From assembly GCF_025362455.1 (NCBI RefSeq), contig NZ_JANYGJ010000016.1:1-7974 (forward strand): a stretch of 7,974 bases of DNA, given 5' to 3'. A model generated the notes under the pieces. It saw nothing but the letters and a program-made list of their open reading frames with translations, did not search any database and was not told where the DNA came from. Source of the stretch: Deinococcus sp. GTDB lineage: Bacteria > Deinococcota > Deinococci > Deinococcales > Deinococcaceae. A program made the translations under genes and the position numbers. Below, piece by piece: positions 1 to 6,319 of this stretch (positions are counted from its first letter, which is position 1; each line of letters starts with the position of its first letter).

Positions 1-76
1 CTGACTTCGGGGCCGGAATGAGCGGCTTGAGAATCCCCCACTCTTCATCTGTCGTATCGGTTGGATACAATTGCAT
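1..76 (-). CDS. IS5-family transposase, N-terminal 25 codons (partial)
   Basis: The reading frame starts at ATG 76-74 and runs off the left edge. It begins MQLYPTDTTDEEW, continues GILKPLIPAPKS, and is open throughout. The pattern 'TDEEW..L.PLIP' is the typical N-terminus of IS5/IS4-type transposases (the DUF4096-like helical segment before the DDE catalytic domain). An in-frame stop at 88-86 leaves ATG 76 as the only start. The nearest purine-rich stretch (aaagg) touches the start codon, so ribosome binding looks weak. The DDE domain is outside the window, so I cannot tell whether the transposase is intact. Confidence 0.75.
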   Translation of the reverse strand, partial: MQLYPTDTTDEEWGILKPLIPAPKS

Positions 77-139
77 CCTTTGATTCTACTCATATCGATG
101 AGACAGTATTGCCCGACTTCTTACTTTCCAGACAGTCTC
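1..139 (-). mobile_element. Left end of an IS5-family insertion sequence (cut by window edge)
   Basis: The transposase start (76 to 1, minus strand) is preceded by about 60 bp of non-coding DNA. Read on the minus strand, that leader begins GAGACTGTCTGG at 139. This kind of terminus, followed by CTAG at 139-142, fits the IS427 group of IS5, which commonly targets TA or CTAG; that is family knowledge recalled rather than searched. The heptamer agacagt occurs at 130-136 and again at 101-107. The other end lies outside the window, so neither the target duplication nor the inverted repeat can be confirmed. The exact boundary at 139 is an inference. Confidence 0.6.
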
Positions 140-150
140 TAGAGCAGATG

Positions 151-185
151 TCATAAAAAGACCCTTTTTATGACCGAGCGGAGCG
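151..185. repeat. Hairpin plus CCGAGCGGAGCG tail (left copy)
   Basis: A perfect 10-bp stem (tcataaaaag at 151-160, ctttttatga at 164-173) closes a 3-nt loop and runs straight into ccgagcggagcg (174-185). The same 13-nt tail (173-185, starting with the last stem base a) recurs at 7803-7815, again directly after a perfect hairpin but with a different stem sequence. It lies 12 bp from the inferred IS end. It resembles the small dispersed repeats of Deinococcus genomes; assignment to a named family would need a genome comparison. Confidence 0.6.
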
Positions 186-411
186 AGTAGTTTTAACTGA
201 GCAAGGCGCAGAATGGAGGCGCGGGGAGGCTGTTTTCCCCGTGGCGTAATTCGGAGTACTGCTCTAGGATCAGCGTCACTGCGCTCAAGCAGACGGTCAG
301 CAGCAGTCCGGAGTACGTCCCGGCGGGCGTGGACTCGCAGAGCTCCGAAGGAGAGGGATGGAGCGCTGTGTGCGGGCAGGCGGCGAGGCAAGGTAGGCGC
401 CGCTCTCGCCA

Positions 412-462
412 AGACGCCCGGTAAGTGCAGACGCCCGATAAGTGCAGACGCCCGGTAAGTGC
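412..462. repeat. Three 17-bp tandem repeats
   Basis: Three head-to-tail copies of agacgcccggtaagtgc lie at 412-428, 429-445 and 446-462. Only the middle copy differs, by one base (gata for ggta). The units are contiguous with no spacers, so this is not a CRISPR array. A unit of 17 bp shifts reading frame at each copy, which argues against selection for a protein repeat. Confidence 0.85.
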
Positions 463-520
463 CGCTGTGCCCAAGAAGCGGGCAGGCGTGCCCAGGCGCG
501 TCCGCTGTGCCCAAGACGCG
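462..520. repeat. 40-bp-spaced direct repeat with GGCAGGCGTGCC core
   Basis: The 15-mer ccgctgtgcccaaga occurs at 462-476 and 502-516. Between the copies, 477-498 is a 22-nt sequence found again exactly at 7812-7833; it contains a short palindrome (gggca, ggcg, tgccc). The 13-mer tgcccaagaagcg at 468-480 also recurs near the right window edge, at 7919-7931. The block is therefore built from modules shared with the right-hand island. Confidence 0.75.
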
Positions 521-640
521 CAAGCCCGAAACGTCAGCCAGGACATACTGAGCGGTCCGCTCCGGGGACTCCACGTACAGATAACCGGGCTGCGGCTCTT
601 CGTGATCTGTGCCGCTTTGGTCAGCGTGGTCCAACTCTGG

Positions 641-687
641 TTCGCCCAGCGCCGATTCGCCCGGATCTAATTCGTCCAGCGCCGATT
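641..687. repeat. Two 17-bp direct repeats, 30-bp period
   Basis: Copies of ttcgcccagcgccgattc and ttcgtccagcgccgattc start at 641 and 671, differing by one base. The 30-bp period keeps frame and encodes the duplicated acidic segment of the doubtful minus-strand ORF. This in-frame period is mild support for that stretch once being coding. Confidence 0.6.
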
Positions 688-821
688 CAGTTTGGCCCAG
701 CTCGTCTGAGCGGCTGTTCGGGTCTCGATGGGGGTCTGGCTGGCTGTTCACCACGCCCCGCTGACGCGGCGTGTGGCCCGACGAATAGACCGGTGCTCGC
801 TGGTCTGGCTCTCACATCCGC

Positions 822-834
822 TAGAATAGGCAGA
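822..834 (+). promoter_or_regulatory. -10 element of a leaderless promoter for the DegV gene
   Basis: TAGAAT at 822-827 fits TANNNT and lies 6 nt before ATG 834, so transcription would begin at or next to the A of the start codon. No Shine-Dalgarno sequence precedes the ATG. No convincing -35 is visible around 799-804. Leaderless mRNAs with this spacing are common in Deinococcus. Confidence 0.6.
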
Positions 835-1676
835 TGATCGCCATTGTGACCGATTCGACGGGTGACCTCTCGGCTGCGGTAAAACAACGCTACGCCGTGA
901 CCAGCGTGCCGCTCTACGTGCTGTTCGGCGGCGAGATGTACCGCGACGGCGTGGACCTGACCACCCCGGACCTGTTCAAAGGCATTCGCGAGGGCCAGAA
1001 GACGCCCACCACCAGCCAGCCCAGCCCGGTGGAATTCGCCGACGCCTACCGCGAAGCCCTGGCACGCGCCGAGAGCGTGCTGAGCCTGCACATCAGCGGT
1101 CAGCTCTCCGGCACGGTCGGCAGCGCCCGGCTGGCCGCCCAGGACTTCGGCGGTCAGGTCACGGTCTTCGATACCGGCACCACCAGCTTGGGCCAGGGGT
1201 TGATGGTCATGCGGGCCGCCCAGATGGCCGAGGCGGGCAAAAGTGTGCCCGACATCGTGGCCGAGCTGGAAAAGGTCCGGGCCAGCGCCAGCATCGTGTT
1301 TACGGTCGAGTCGCTGGATTACCTGCGGCGCAACGGGCGCATCGGCGGGGCGCAGGCGCTGCTGGGCGGGCTGCTCAACATCAAGCCCATCCTGTGCGTC
1401 AAGGGCGGGCGGGTCGAATCGGCGGGGCGCGAGCGCGGTCAGAAAAAGGCGACGGCCAACCTGATCGCCCAGACCCACGAGTACATCAAGAAGTATGGTC
1501 GCTCACGCCTGGTCTTCGGGGCCACGGCGGGCGGTGAGGCCAATGCCGAGGAGCTGCGTGCCGGAATGCAGGGCGCCGACTTCGAGGACGCGGGCAACTT
1601 CAGCTTCGGCGCGGTGGTCGCCACCCACACCGGCCCCGGCGCCTACGGCATCGTCATGGAACCCGTCACGCCCTGA
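834..1676 (+). CDS. DegV family protein (fatty-acid-binding, FakB-like)
   Basis: The 280-residue length is normal for the DegV family (COG1307), whose members bind a fatty acid and in several bacteria act as the FakB partner of a fatty acid kinase, presenting acyl chains for phosphorylation in the cytoplasm. Visible family motifs, in order: IVTDST at 4-9, TTSQPSP at 59-65, LSLHISGQLSGT at 83-94, a D-T pair at 113-114, the long signature starting LDYLRRNGRIGG at 161 and continuing to about 195 (NIKPIL, KGGRV), and HTGPGAYGIV at 265-274. There is no signal peptide. ATG 834 fits the family start and lies just after a leaderless-type -10. No kinase partner (FakA, DhaK-like) is in the window, so the kinase link is family inference. 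A serine hydrolase gene follows 13 bp downstream and is probably co-transcribed. Confidence 0.93.
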   Translation: MIAIVTDSTGDLSAAVKQRYAVTSVPLYVLFGGEMYRDGVDLTTPDLFKGIREGQKTPTTSQPSPVEFADAYREALARAESVLSLHISGQLSGTVGSARLAAQDFGGQVTVFDTGTTSLGQGLMVMRAAQMAEAGKSVPDIVAELEKVRASASIVFTVESLDYLRRNGRIGGAQALLGGLLNIKPILCVKGGRVESAGRERGQKKATANLIAQTHEYIKKYGRSRLVFGATAGGEANAEELRAGMQGADFEDAGNFSFGAVVATHTGPGAYGIVMEPVTP

Positions 1677-1689
1677 AGGCTGCACGGGA

Positions 1690-2898
1690 ATGCCGCCCAA
1701 ACCCAGGCCGCCCAAACCGGGCCGTTATGCGCTGCTCGCCGCCCTGATCGGGGCTGGCGGCTACGCGGCCCTGCGCCTTGGCGCCGCGTCTGCCCCGCCC
1801 GTCACCGTCCAGACGCCCGCTGCCCCTCAAGCGTCCCAGACAAGCTCAGCCTGGACGCCGCCCGATCCGGACGCGCCCGCCGCCCCCGGCTGCGTCTCGG
1901 CGCCTCCGGCGCTGGCCGCCCCGCCGCCGCCGCCCGCCCTCAACGGGCAACTGGGGCTGTACGTGGCCGTCATCGACCCGCGTACCCTGGCGCCGCTGCG
2001 CTCCGTCGCCTACGCCCCGGCAGCAGTCTTTCCGCTGGCCAGCACCTACAAGCAGGCGGTGCTGTGGGCCATGCTCCGCCAGGTGGACGCGGGCACCTTC
2101 GACCTGAGCCAGAAATTCAGCGTCAACAGCGGCACGCAGAGCCTGGGCGCCTACCCCTACGACGGCAGCACGGCGCGGCAACTGGCCGAGCGGATGATCC
2201 AGTATTCGGACAACACCGCCACCGATCTGCTGCACCGCCAGGTCGGCCTCCAGAACGTGCAGGACGTGGCTGACCGCCTGAAGTTGTGCCGCACCCGATT
2301 GATCTTGCCAACCAAAGACTGGTGGGCGGCCCAGGCCGGACTCTCTAGCACCTACTCAGGCACCGCCGCCTGGCCCGGCGCCACCGGACCGGACCGCCTT
2401 CGCCTGGCCGAGCTGATCGACGCCGACGCCCGGAAGCTGCGCCCGGATTACCTCCAGCGCCGCCTCGATCAGTATTTCGACGGCCATTACAACGCCACTG
2501 ACGATCTCAAGACCCACAACCTCAGCACGCCGTATGAACTCTCCATGCTGGTGGCCCACGAGTTTTTGCAACCCGGCCTGAGCCCGGCTTCTCAGAACCT
2601 GCAACGCAAGCTGATGGCCCTGGGTTTTGGCAAATCGGCGCTGCTGCCTATTCCGGTGGCCGAGTTCGGCGGCAAGGGCGGCAACGGCTGGAAAATCCTG
2701 ACCTACAGCGGCTATTTTAAAACAAAAGGCGGCGAGCACGTGGTCTACGCCTTCATGCTCCACGGCTCCTCGCAGACCTACACCATGAAACTCACCCGCC
2801 ACGCCTTCGCCTGGATTCGCGCCGCCGCGAGCGAGATTCTGGCCGTTGGAGACGGTGGCAAGCCAGAATTGCCGGTGCTGGGGAAGAAGGGGGAGTAG
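1690..2898 (+). CDS. Membrane-anchored class A beta-lactamase-like serine hydrolase
   Basis: 402 residues. A short basic N-terminus precedes one hydrophobic segment (about 13-31), then a Pro/Ala-rich linker (35-85) and a globular domain, so the enzyme probably sits outside the membrane on a tether. The catalytic pattern is that of the beta-lactamase/penicillin-binding fold (Beta-lactamase2 type): S118-T-Y-K121 (SxxK), S173-D-N175 (SDN, with following TATDLL) and K329-G-G331 in the KTG position. 'NLSTPYEL' at 277-284 matches the segment after the omega loop. I see no ExxLN motif before it, so fast deacylation of beta-lactams is uncertain; a cell-wall or carboxypeptidase-like role is as likely. 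ATG 1690 is preferred: upstream in-frame residues merely read the DegV gene out of frame. The gap to DegV is 13 bp, with a weak purine stretch (aagg at 1677). Confidence 0.85.
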   Translation: MPPKPRPPKPGRYALLAALIGAGGYAALRLGAASAPPVTVQTPAAPQASQTSSAWTPPDPDAPAAPGCVSAPPALAAPPPPPALNGQLGLYVAVIDPRTLAPLRSVAYAPAAVFPLASTYKQAVLWAMLRQVDAGTFDLSQKFSVNSGTQSLGAYPYDGSTARQLAERMIQYSDNTATDLLHRQVGLQNVQDVADRLKLCRTRLILPTKDWWAAQAGLSSTYSGTAAWPGATGPDRLRLAELIDADARKLRPDYLQRRLDQYFDGHYNATDDLKTHNLSTPYELSMLVAHEFLQPGLSPASQNLQRKLMALGFGKSALLPIPVAEFGGKGGNGWKILTYSGYFKTKGGEHVVYAFMLHGSSQTYTMKLTRHAFAWIRAAASEILAVGDGGKPELPVLGKKGE

Positions 2899-2953
2899 GA
2901 AGTGGGTTGTGGGGAGTGGGAACTGAGAAGGGCATGAGCTGGGGCTCACGAGA

Positions 2954-2990
2954 CCCCTCACCCCAACCCTTTCCCAGGGGGAGAGGGAGC
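2954..2990. repeat. Dispersed palindromic repeat (cccctcacccc... type)
   Basis: ccctttccc (2967-2975) and gggagaggg (2979-2987) form a 9-bp stem with one G-T type mismatch and a 3-nt loop, preceded by cccctcaccccaa. Elements of this look (CCCTCACCC..CCCTCTCCC nnn GGGAGAGGG) are scattered in intergenic DNA of many unrelated bacteria. It lies about 55 bp past the hydrolase stop and might also act as a weak terminator, but no T-run follows. Confidence 0.55.
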
Positions 2991-3234
2991 TAAAATCCTA
3001 CTTCTGCCTTGTGTTTCCGCTGGAGTAGACCACTCCCTTCCAGCGAAGTCAGTTATGGGCGGATGCGGAGCACGGGCGCCCTACGCAACCTACACGATGT
3101 GGAGAACGCGACGAAGAATAGTGCGTGTGAGACGGATCGGAAGTACCATGCCTAGCGCAGCGACAAACCCCCTCCAAGGTTCTATTGACACGTCGCCTGA
3201 TCAAGAGAGGCGAGGGGCCTTACCCGGCAGAACG

Positions 3235-3294
3235 GACGCGCCGTCTTGGTCAGAGCAGCGCCGATGACGACGCTTGACCGCTGGGCACGCCTGC
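3235..3294 (-). repeat. Decayed, inverted fragment of the window-edge repeat family
   Basis: Read on the minus strand, 3294-3281 is GCAGGCGTGCCCAG, an exact 14-mer of the core at 482-495 and 7817-7830. Further along the same strand come ccaagacgg and gcgcgtccg, which match pieces of 495-520. The order and spacing differ from the left island, so this is a rearranged or degraded relative, in opposite orientation to both islands. Confidence 0.4.
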
Positions 3295-3427
3295 TCTCCC
3301 CCGAACCTGTGTCCAGTTACGCCCCATCGGGGCTGGGGGAGCCGACGCATTGGCAACGTGCTGAAGCCCCACCAACACAACCCAACCCCCCAAGCCCATC
3401 CAGCCGCCTTCACTTCCAACAACCCCC

Positions 3428-4654
3428 CTACTGCTTGAACGCCACACTCTCCCGCCCGAACATCCGCGTGGCGACGATTACCAGCAGCCCGGCGCCCAGC
3501 ACATTGCCCGCCACACTCAGCAGCAGATGCAGGCCGCTGCTCTGGCCCTTGACCGTATCCAGAATGACCAGCATGCTGCCGACAATCGGCATGCCGTAGA
3601 TGGCGGCGCCCGTTTTCAGGAAGTCGGCGAATTGCAGCAGCGTGGCGGGCAGTACGATCAGCAGCGTCAGCGGCGCAATCAGGGTCTGGGCCTCGCGTAC
3701 CGAGCGGGCCAGCAGCGATAAGGTCAGCAGCAGCGCACTGATCAGCAGCGCCGCCGAGGTGGCCGTCAGCAGCAGCGTGCCCAGGGCGCCCGAACCCAGC
3801 GCCAGCGAGCCGCCGAAAGCCTGCTGGGTGGCTTTCTGCGCCGCGCCCTGCCCGGCAGGCGTGACCAGTAAGGCAATCGGGGCGCTCAGGCTCAGGCCCA
3901 GCACGCTGAAGGCGGCGGCGGCCAGGGCGGTGATGGTGGTGGCGGCCAGCTTGCCCAGCAGCAGGGTGCTGCGCGGCGTGGGCGTGGCCAGCAGCGCCTC
4001 GAAGGTGCCGCGTTCGCGCTCGCCAGCCGTGCTGTCGGTGGCGGCGGCGGTGGCTCCGGCCAAAATGAATTGCAGCAAGAACAGCGGAATGACGAAGGCC
4101 AGTGCGCCGCTGCCCGCCTCGGCGACGTTGCTGGCGTCCACGGTACTGAGTTTGACGGGTGTGAGCAGCGCCGAACTCAGCTTCAACTCGCTGAGCTTGC
4201 GGCCCACCAGCGCCGTGTTGTACGCCTCCACCGCCGAGCGAACCTTGCCCGCCGCGCCGCTCTGGGCTTTGAGGTTGCCCAATTTGTAAAACAGTTGCAG
4301 CGTGCCGCTCTGTCCGGCCACGCTCGGCAGCGGGCTGGTCACCTTCAGGGCGGCGTCCACCTCACCGCTCTGCACGGCTTTGATGGGGTCGCGGATGACC
4401 GTCAGGCGCACGCCCTTCTCAGTTTTGCTGTCCGCCTCCAGTTGGGTTCGCAGGGTGGCGGGCAGCGTGCCAATCACCCCAACGCTCTGACGGGTCTGGG
4501 CCTGGCCGCCGAACAGCGTGCCCAGCAGCAGCGGCAGCCCCACCGTGAACAGCGGAATAATCAGCAGCGGAATCAGGATGGTGCTGGTCAAGGTGCGGCG
4601 GTCCCGAATGGTCGCCGTCAGCTCTTGCTGCGCCACCGTCCAGATGCTAGCCAT
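3428..4654 (-). CDS. ABC-2 type transporter permease, NatB-like
   Basis: 408 residues with the layout of NatB-like ABC-2 permeases (COG1668). There is a cytoplasmic N-terminus, TM1 about 22-46, a large extracytoplasmic domain about 47-182, then about five more hydrophobic spans (183-205, 230-262, 290-316, 322-344, 376-396). The family hallmark T-D-S-T-A-G-E-R-E-R-G-T-F-E-A-L-L at 206-222 follows TM2 and is the coupling region facing the ATPase. B. subtilis NatAB exports Na+ and relatives export other ions or drugs; the substrate cannot be read from sequence. Its ATG overlaps the last 8 bases of the ATPase gene (4647-4654), a typical translational coupling. The run of VGVIGTLPATLRTQLEAD (58-75) resembles the extracytoplasmic domain start in this family. 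No own promoter is apparent. Confidence 0.9.
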   Translation of the reverse strand: MASIWTVAQQELTATIRDRRTLTSTILIPLLIIPLFTVGLPLLLGTLFGGQAQTRQSVGVIGTLPATLRTQLEADSKTEKGVRLTVIRDPIKAVQSGEVDAALKVTSPLPSVAGQSGTLQLFYKLGNLKAQSGAAGKVRSAVEAYNTALVGRKLSELKLSSALLTPVKLSTVDASNVAEAGSGALAFVIPLFLLQFILAGATAAATDSTAGERERGTFEALLATPTPRSTLLLGKLAATTITALAAAAFSVLGLSLSAPIALLVTPAGQGAAQKATQQAFGGSLALGSGALGTLLLTATSAALLISALLLTLSLLARSVREAQTLIAPLTLLIVLPATLLQFADFLKTGAAIYGMPIVGSMLVILDTVKGQSSGLHLLLSVAGNVLGAGLLVIVATRMFGRESVAFKQ

Positions 4655-5393
4655 GAATGGCCTCCGGTAAAGCTTTTTGCGCCGAGAGCAGCTTGAAAAA
4701 AGCCCGCTCCAGGTTGCGCTCGCCCGACTGCGCCACCAGTTCGGCGGGCGAGGCCACGCTCAGCACCTGGCCGCCGGAGATGACTGCCAGGCGGTCGCAC
4801 AGCTCCTCGACCTCGCTCATGACGTGGGTGGAGTAGACGATCAGCCGCTCCCGGTTTCTCAGCGACGTGACCAGATCGAGCAGGGTCCGGCGGGCCAGCA
4901 CGTCCAGGCCGGAGCTGGCCTCGTCGAGCAGCAGCACCGGCGGGTCGTGAATCAGGGCGCGGGCCAGCACCAGTTTTTGCTTCATGCCCGTCGAAAAGCT
5001 CCCGGCCCGGCGCCTCAGCAGCTCACCCAGATCGAGCTGAGCGTCCAGTACCTCGATTCTGGCCTCGGTACGAAACTTATTCATGCCGTGCAGCGCAGCG
5101 AAGTAGCGCAGGGTCTCGGCGCCGGTCAGGCGGTCATGCAGGCCCATGCCGCCGCTGACCAGCCCGATGCGGGCGCGCACCTCCTGGGGACGCGCCGCCA
5201 CGTCGAAGCCCGCCACGCTGGCGCTGCCGGAAGTGGGTCTGAGCAGCGTGCTGAGAATGCGCAGCAGCGTGGTTTTACCCGCGCCGTTGGCCCCCAGCAG
5301 CCCGAAGACCTCGCCGCTGCGGGCCTGAAAGCTGATGCCCTCCAGGGCCGAGTGCTGGCCGTAGCGCTTGCCGATGTGCTGAACGTCGAGCAT
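4647..5393 (-). CDS. ABC transporter ATP-binding protein, NatA-like
   Basis: 248 residues, one complete nucleotide-binding domain that powers the permease encoded downstream. Walker A is GANGAGKT (34-41). The signature loop is STGMKQK (134-140), the NatA/DrrA-style variant of LSGGQ. Walker B with catalytic glutamate is VLLLDEASSGLD (153-164, E158), and the switch histidine is H190 in YSTHVMSE. At the Q-loop the sequence is LVSGGMGLHDRLT (78-90) with no glutamine; similar replacements occur in NatA-like proteins, so this is probably a subfamily trait. ATG 5393 has a good ribosome binding site (AGGAG at 5403-5399, 5 nt spacing). The stop TAG lies inside the permease start. No clear promoter could be chosen in the 120-bp gap shared with the divergent small gene at 5514. 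Confidence 0.94.
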   Translation of the reverse strand: MLDVQHIGKRYGQHSALEGISFQARSGEVFGLLGANGAGKTTLLRILSTLLRPTSGSASVAGFDVAARPQEVRARIGLVSGGMGLHDRLTGAETLRYFAALHGMNKFRTEARIEVLDAQLDLGELLRRRAGSFSTGMKQKLVLARALIHDPPVLLLDEASSGLDVLARRTLLDLVTSLRNRERLIVYSTHVMSEVEELCDRLAVISGGQVLSVASPAELVAQSGERNLERAFFKLLSAQKALPEAIHG

Positions 5394-5513
5394 CGAGGCT
5401 CCTGTGGACTGAGAGAAAGTTGGGGTGGGAGGGCTGGTCGTCGTCCGCCCGGCTGTCAGAAGATTGCCAGTCTCATGAAGCTAGGCTGAAGGCCACAGCT
5501 AACCGGAGGCCCA

Positions 5514-5660
5514 ATGAACGTCCTGCAACTCACGCTGCTGGTGTGGCTCGGCATCAACGCAACCTTACTGCTGCTGTTCGGCGGCGCCATCCTGCGACTG
5601 CTGTTCAAGCCCGCCCTGGCGAGGAGCCGGGTTCGGCTGGCGCGGGTGCTGCGGCCCTGA
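5514..5660 (+). CDS. Small single-span membrane protein (48 aa), unknown function
   Basis: ATG 5514 to TGA 5658-5660 gives 48 residues: MNVLQLTLLVWLGINA, then TLLLLFGGAILRLLF, then a basic tail with seven Arg/Lys (KPALARSRVRLARVLRP). The hydrophobic stretch is about residues 4-30, long enough for one membrane span, and the positive tail would stay in the cytoplasm. GGAGG at 5505-5509 lies 4 nt before the ATG, a strong ribosome binding site. Codons are GC-rich like the neighbours. It is divergent from the NatA-like gene and convergent with the HTH gene, whose stop is only 7 bp away. I do not recognise a family. Genes this short are often missed by length cut-offs. It could be a regulator or subunit of the adjacent transporter, but that is speculation from position. 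Confidence 0.6.
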   Translation: MNVLQLTLLVWLGINATLLLLFGGAILRLLFKPALARSRVRLARVLRP

Positions 5661-5667
5661 AATAGCC

Positions 5668-5871
5668 TCATTCCAGCACACCGTCGTCGTTAAAAATCTC
5701 CTCGATGCGCTGCCCGAACAGCCGCGCCAGCTTGAAGGCCAGCGGCAGGCTGGGATCGTACCTGCCGGTTTCCAGCGCGTTGACGGTCTGGCGCGAGACG
5801 TCCAGCCGCTCGGCCAGCTCGGCTTGCGTCAGGTTGTGATGGGCACGCAGGGCCTTGATGTGGTTGTTCAC
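5668..5871 (-). CDS. Small Xre-family HTH transcriptional regulator (YozG-like)
   Basis: 67 residues from GTG 5871, nearly all one HTH_3 domain. The motif spans TQAELAERLDVSRQTVNALE (15-34), with NALETGRYDPSLPLAFKLARLF following and an IEEIF end. This matches compact YozG-like regulators, which typically start about eight residues before the LTQ motif and end in 'IEEIF'. In many bacteria such genes sit beside small multi-span membrane proteins, exactly the context here: it is the last gene of the four-gene operon, 13 bp after the preceding stop. Two 18-bp dyads at the operon promoter are natural candidate targets, which would make it an autoregulator (inference). Longer starts up to 5919 are possible, but they overlap the upstream gene and add residues (WRRGADVNEGWW) foreign to the family. 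Confidence 0.88.
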   Translation of the reverse strand: MNNHIKALRAHHNLTQAELAERLDVSRQTVNALETGRYDPSLPLAFKLARLFGQRIEEIFNDDGVLE

Positions 5872-5884
5872 GCCCCACCAGCCC

Positions 5885-6319
5885 TCATTCACGTCCGCCC
5901 CGCGCCGCCAGCGAGCCACGGATCACGGCAGCGGCGTAAGCGGCCATACCCAGCAGGTACAGGCTCCACAGCGGCAGCGCCACCTTGAAGCCGCTGGCGA
6001 TCACGAAGCCCGCCGAGGCCGCCAGCATGGTCATCACGAAGGCGAAAGTGCAGGCTTTTTCCTGAAGCTGCTGGCTAAACTCGTCCATCTGACGGTAAGC
6101 AGCGTAGAGAAACAGGGCGATTCCGAAGGGCATGACCCCGAAGACTCCAACTAAAAAGCCGCTCAGAAAATCCTGGTCACTGCCCTGGCTGCGGCTGCGG
6201 ATCACTGCGGCAATCACGCCAACAAGTGCGGCGAAGAGTGTGAGGGCGATCACAGCCCAAATGATCTTCAGCACGCGCTGCTCCCGGCTGGGCAGTGCGG
6301 GTTTGCCACGAGGATACAT
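5885..6319 (-). CDS. Four-span membrane protein, paralogue 2 of a tandem pair
   Basis: 144 residues with four predicted spans (about 18-40, 51-74, 91-109, 115-134). The family is not recognised by name. It is clearly paralogous to the gene just upstream: shared KPxxPSRExRV at the start, SRxQG (42-46), FLSGFxxGV (51-59), then ALFLYxAYRxMDEF (68-81) with LQEKACTFAFV (85-95), and RGSLAARG at the end (134-141). The DEF-plus-LQEKA segment lies between spans 2 and 3 and is the best candidate functional loop. Its ATG follows the upstream TAA directly (no gap), and a GAGG inside the upstream gene end can serve as ribosome binding site. The pattern of small four-span proteins beside a YozG-like HTH recalls B. 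subtilis YoaS (DUF2975) with YozG, but I cannot assign that domain from sequence alone. Confidence 0.85.
   Translation of the reverse strand: MYPRGKPALPSREQRVLKIIWAVIALTLFAALVGVIAAVIRSRSQGSDQDFLSGFLVGVFGVMPFGIALFLYAAYRQMDEFSQQLQEKACTFAFVMTMLAASAGFVIASGFKVALPLWSLYLLGMAAYAAAVIRGSLAARGGRE

Larger units (their letters stand above)
86..754 (-). pseudogene. Doubtful acidic ORF whose tail is repeat and IS sequence
   Basis: The open frame starts at GTG 754 and stops at 86, inside the IS end. I do not recognise the product. Residues 1 to about 78 look protein-like: Asp/Glu-rich, mostly G or C at third positions, with an internal duplication (ESAL-DELDPG-ESALGEPEL) matching a 30-bp DNA repeat, and a segment EEPQPGYLYVESPERTAQYV. 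From about residue 78 the frame passes through the short repeats at 412-520, and its last residues are read from the IS end. The likeliest reading is a gene start whose original 3' part was replaced, or chance coding in repeat DNA. No clear minus-strand ribosome binding site is visible, and no conserved domain is evident. Confidence 0.3.
2899..3427. other. 529-bp gap between convergent genes, no convincing gene
   Basis: No ORF here looks coding, and no tRNA-like fold was seen. It holds a C-rich/G-rich hairpin repeat (2954-2990), a 7-bp stem (cgctgga 3018-3024 with tccagcg 3039-3045), a decayed inverted repeat fragment (3235-3294) and a small GC hairpin (gcccc 3321-3325, ggggc 3329-3333). The hydrolase gene and the permease gene converge on this gap. 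None of the hairpins has a clear U-tract, so I call no terminator. From about 3000 to 3235 I see nothing definite. Confidence 0.6.

Noticed and set aside
412..462. CRISPR array
   Set aside because: The units are directly contiguous with no spacers, only 17 bp long, and no cas gene is present.
442..837. 131-residue plus-strand frame in the left repeat island
   Set aside because: It is Arg/Ala/Pro-rich, reads through the repeats and ends over the DegV start; typical chance coding in GC-rich DNA.
687..1478. 263-residue minus-strand open frame opposite the DegV gene
   Set aside because: It is a shadow of a GC-rich gene: the plus frame carries all DegV motifs, while this one shows no domain and overlaps the DegV promoter.
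1495..1689. Longer N-terminus for the serine hydrolase
   Set aside because: These 65 codons only read the DegV gene out of frame (Arg/Pro/Ser-rich), and would bury the membrane anchor.
3055..3267. 70-residue plus frame in the 2899-3427 gap
   Set aside because: No ribosome binding site, no recognisable domain, biased to Arg/Pro/Ser; I do not support it as a gene. The overlapping frame at 3246-3599 runs into the permease gene antisense and is rejected for the same reasons.
3321..3333. Rho-independent terminator for the permease gene
   Set aside because: The stem is only 5 bp, lies about 95 bp past the stop and has no T-run on the minus strand.
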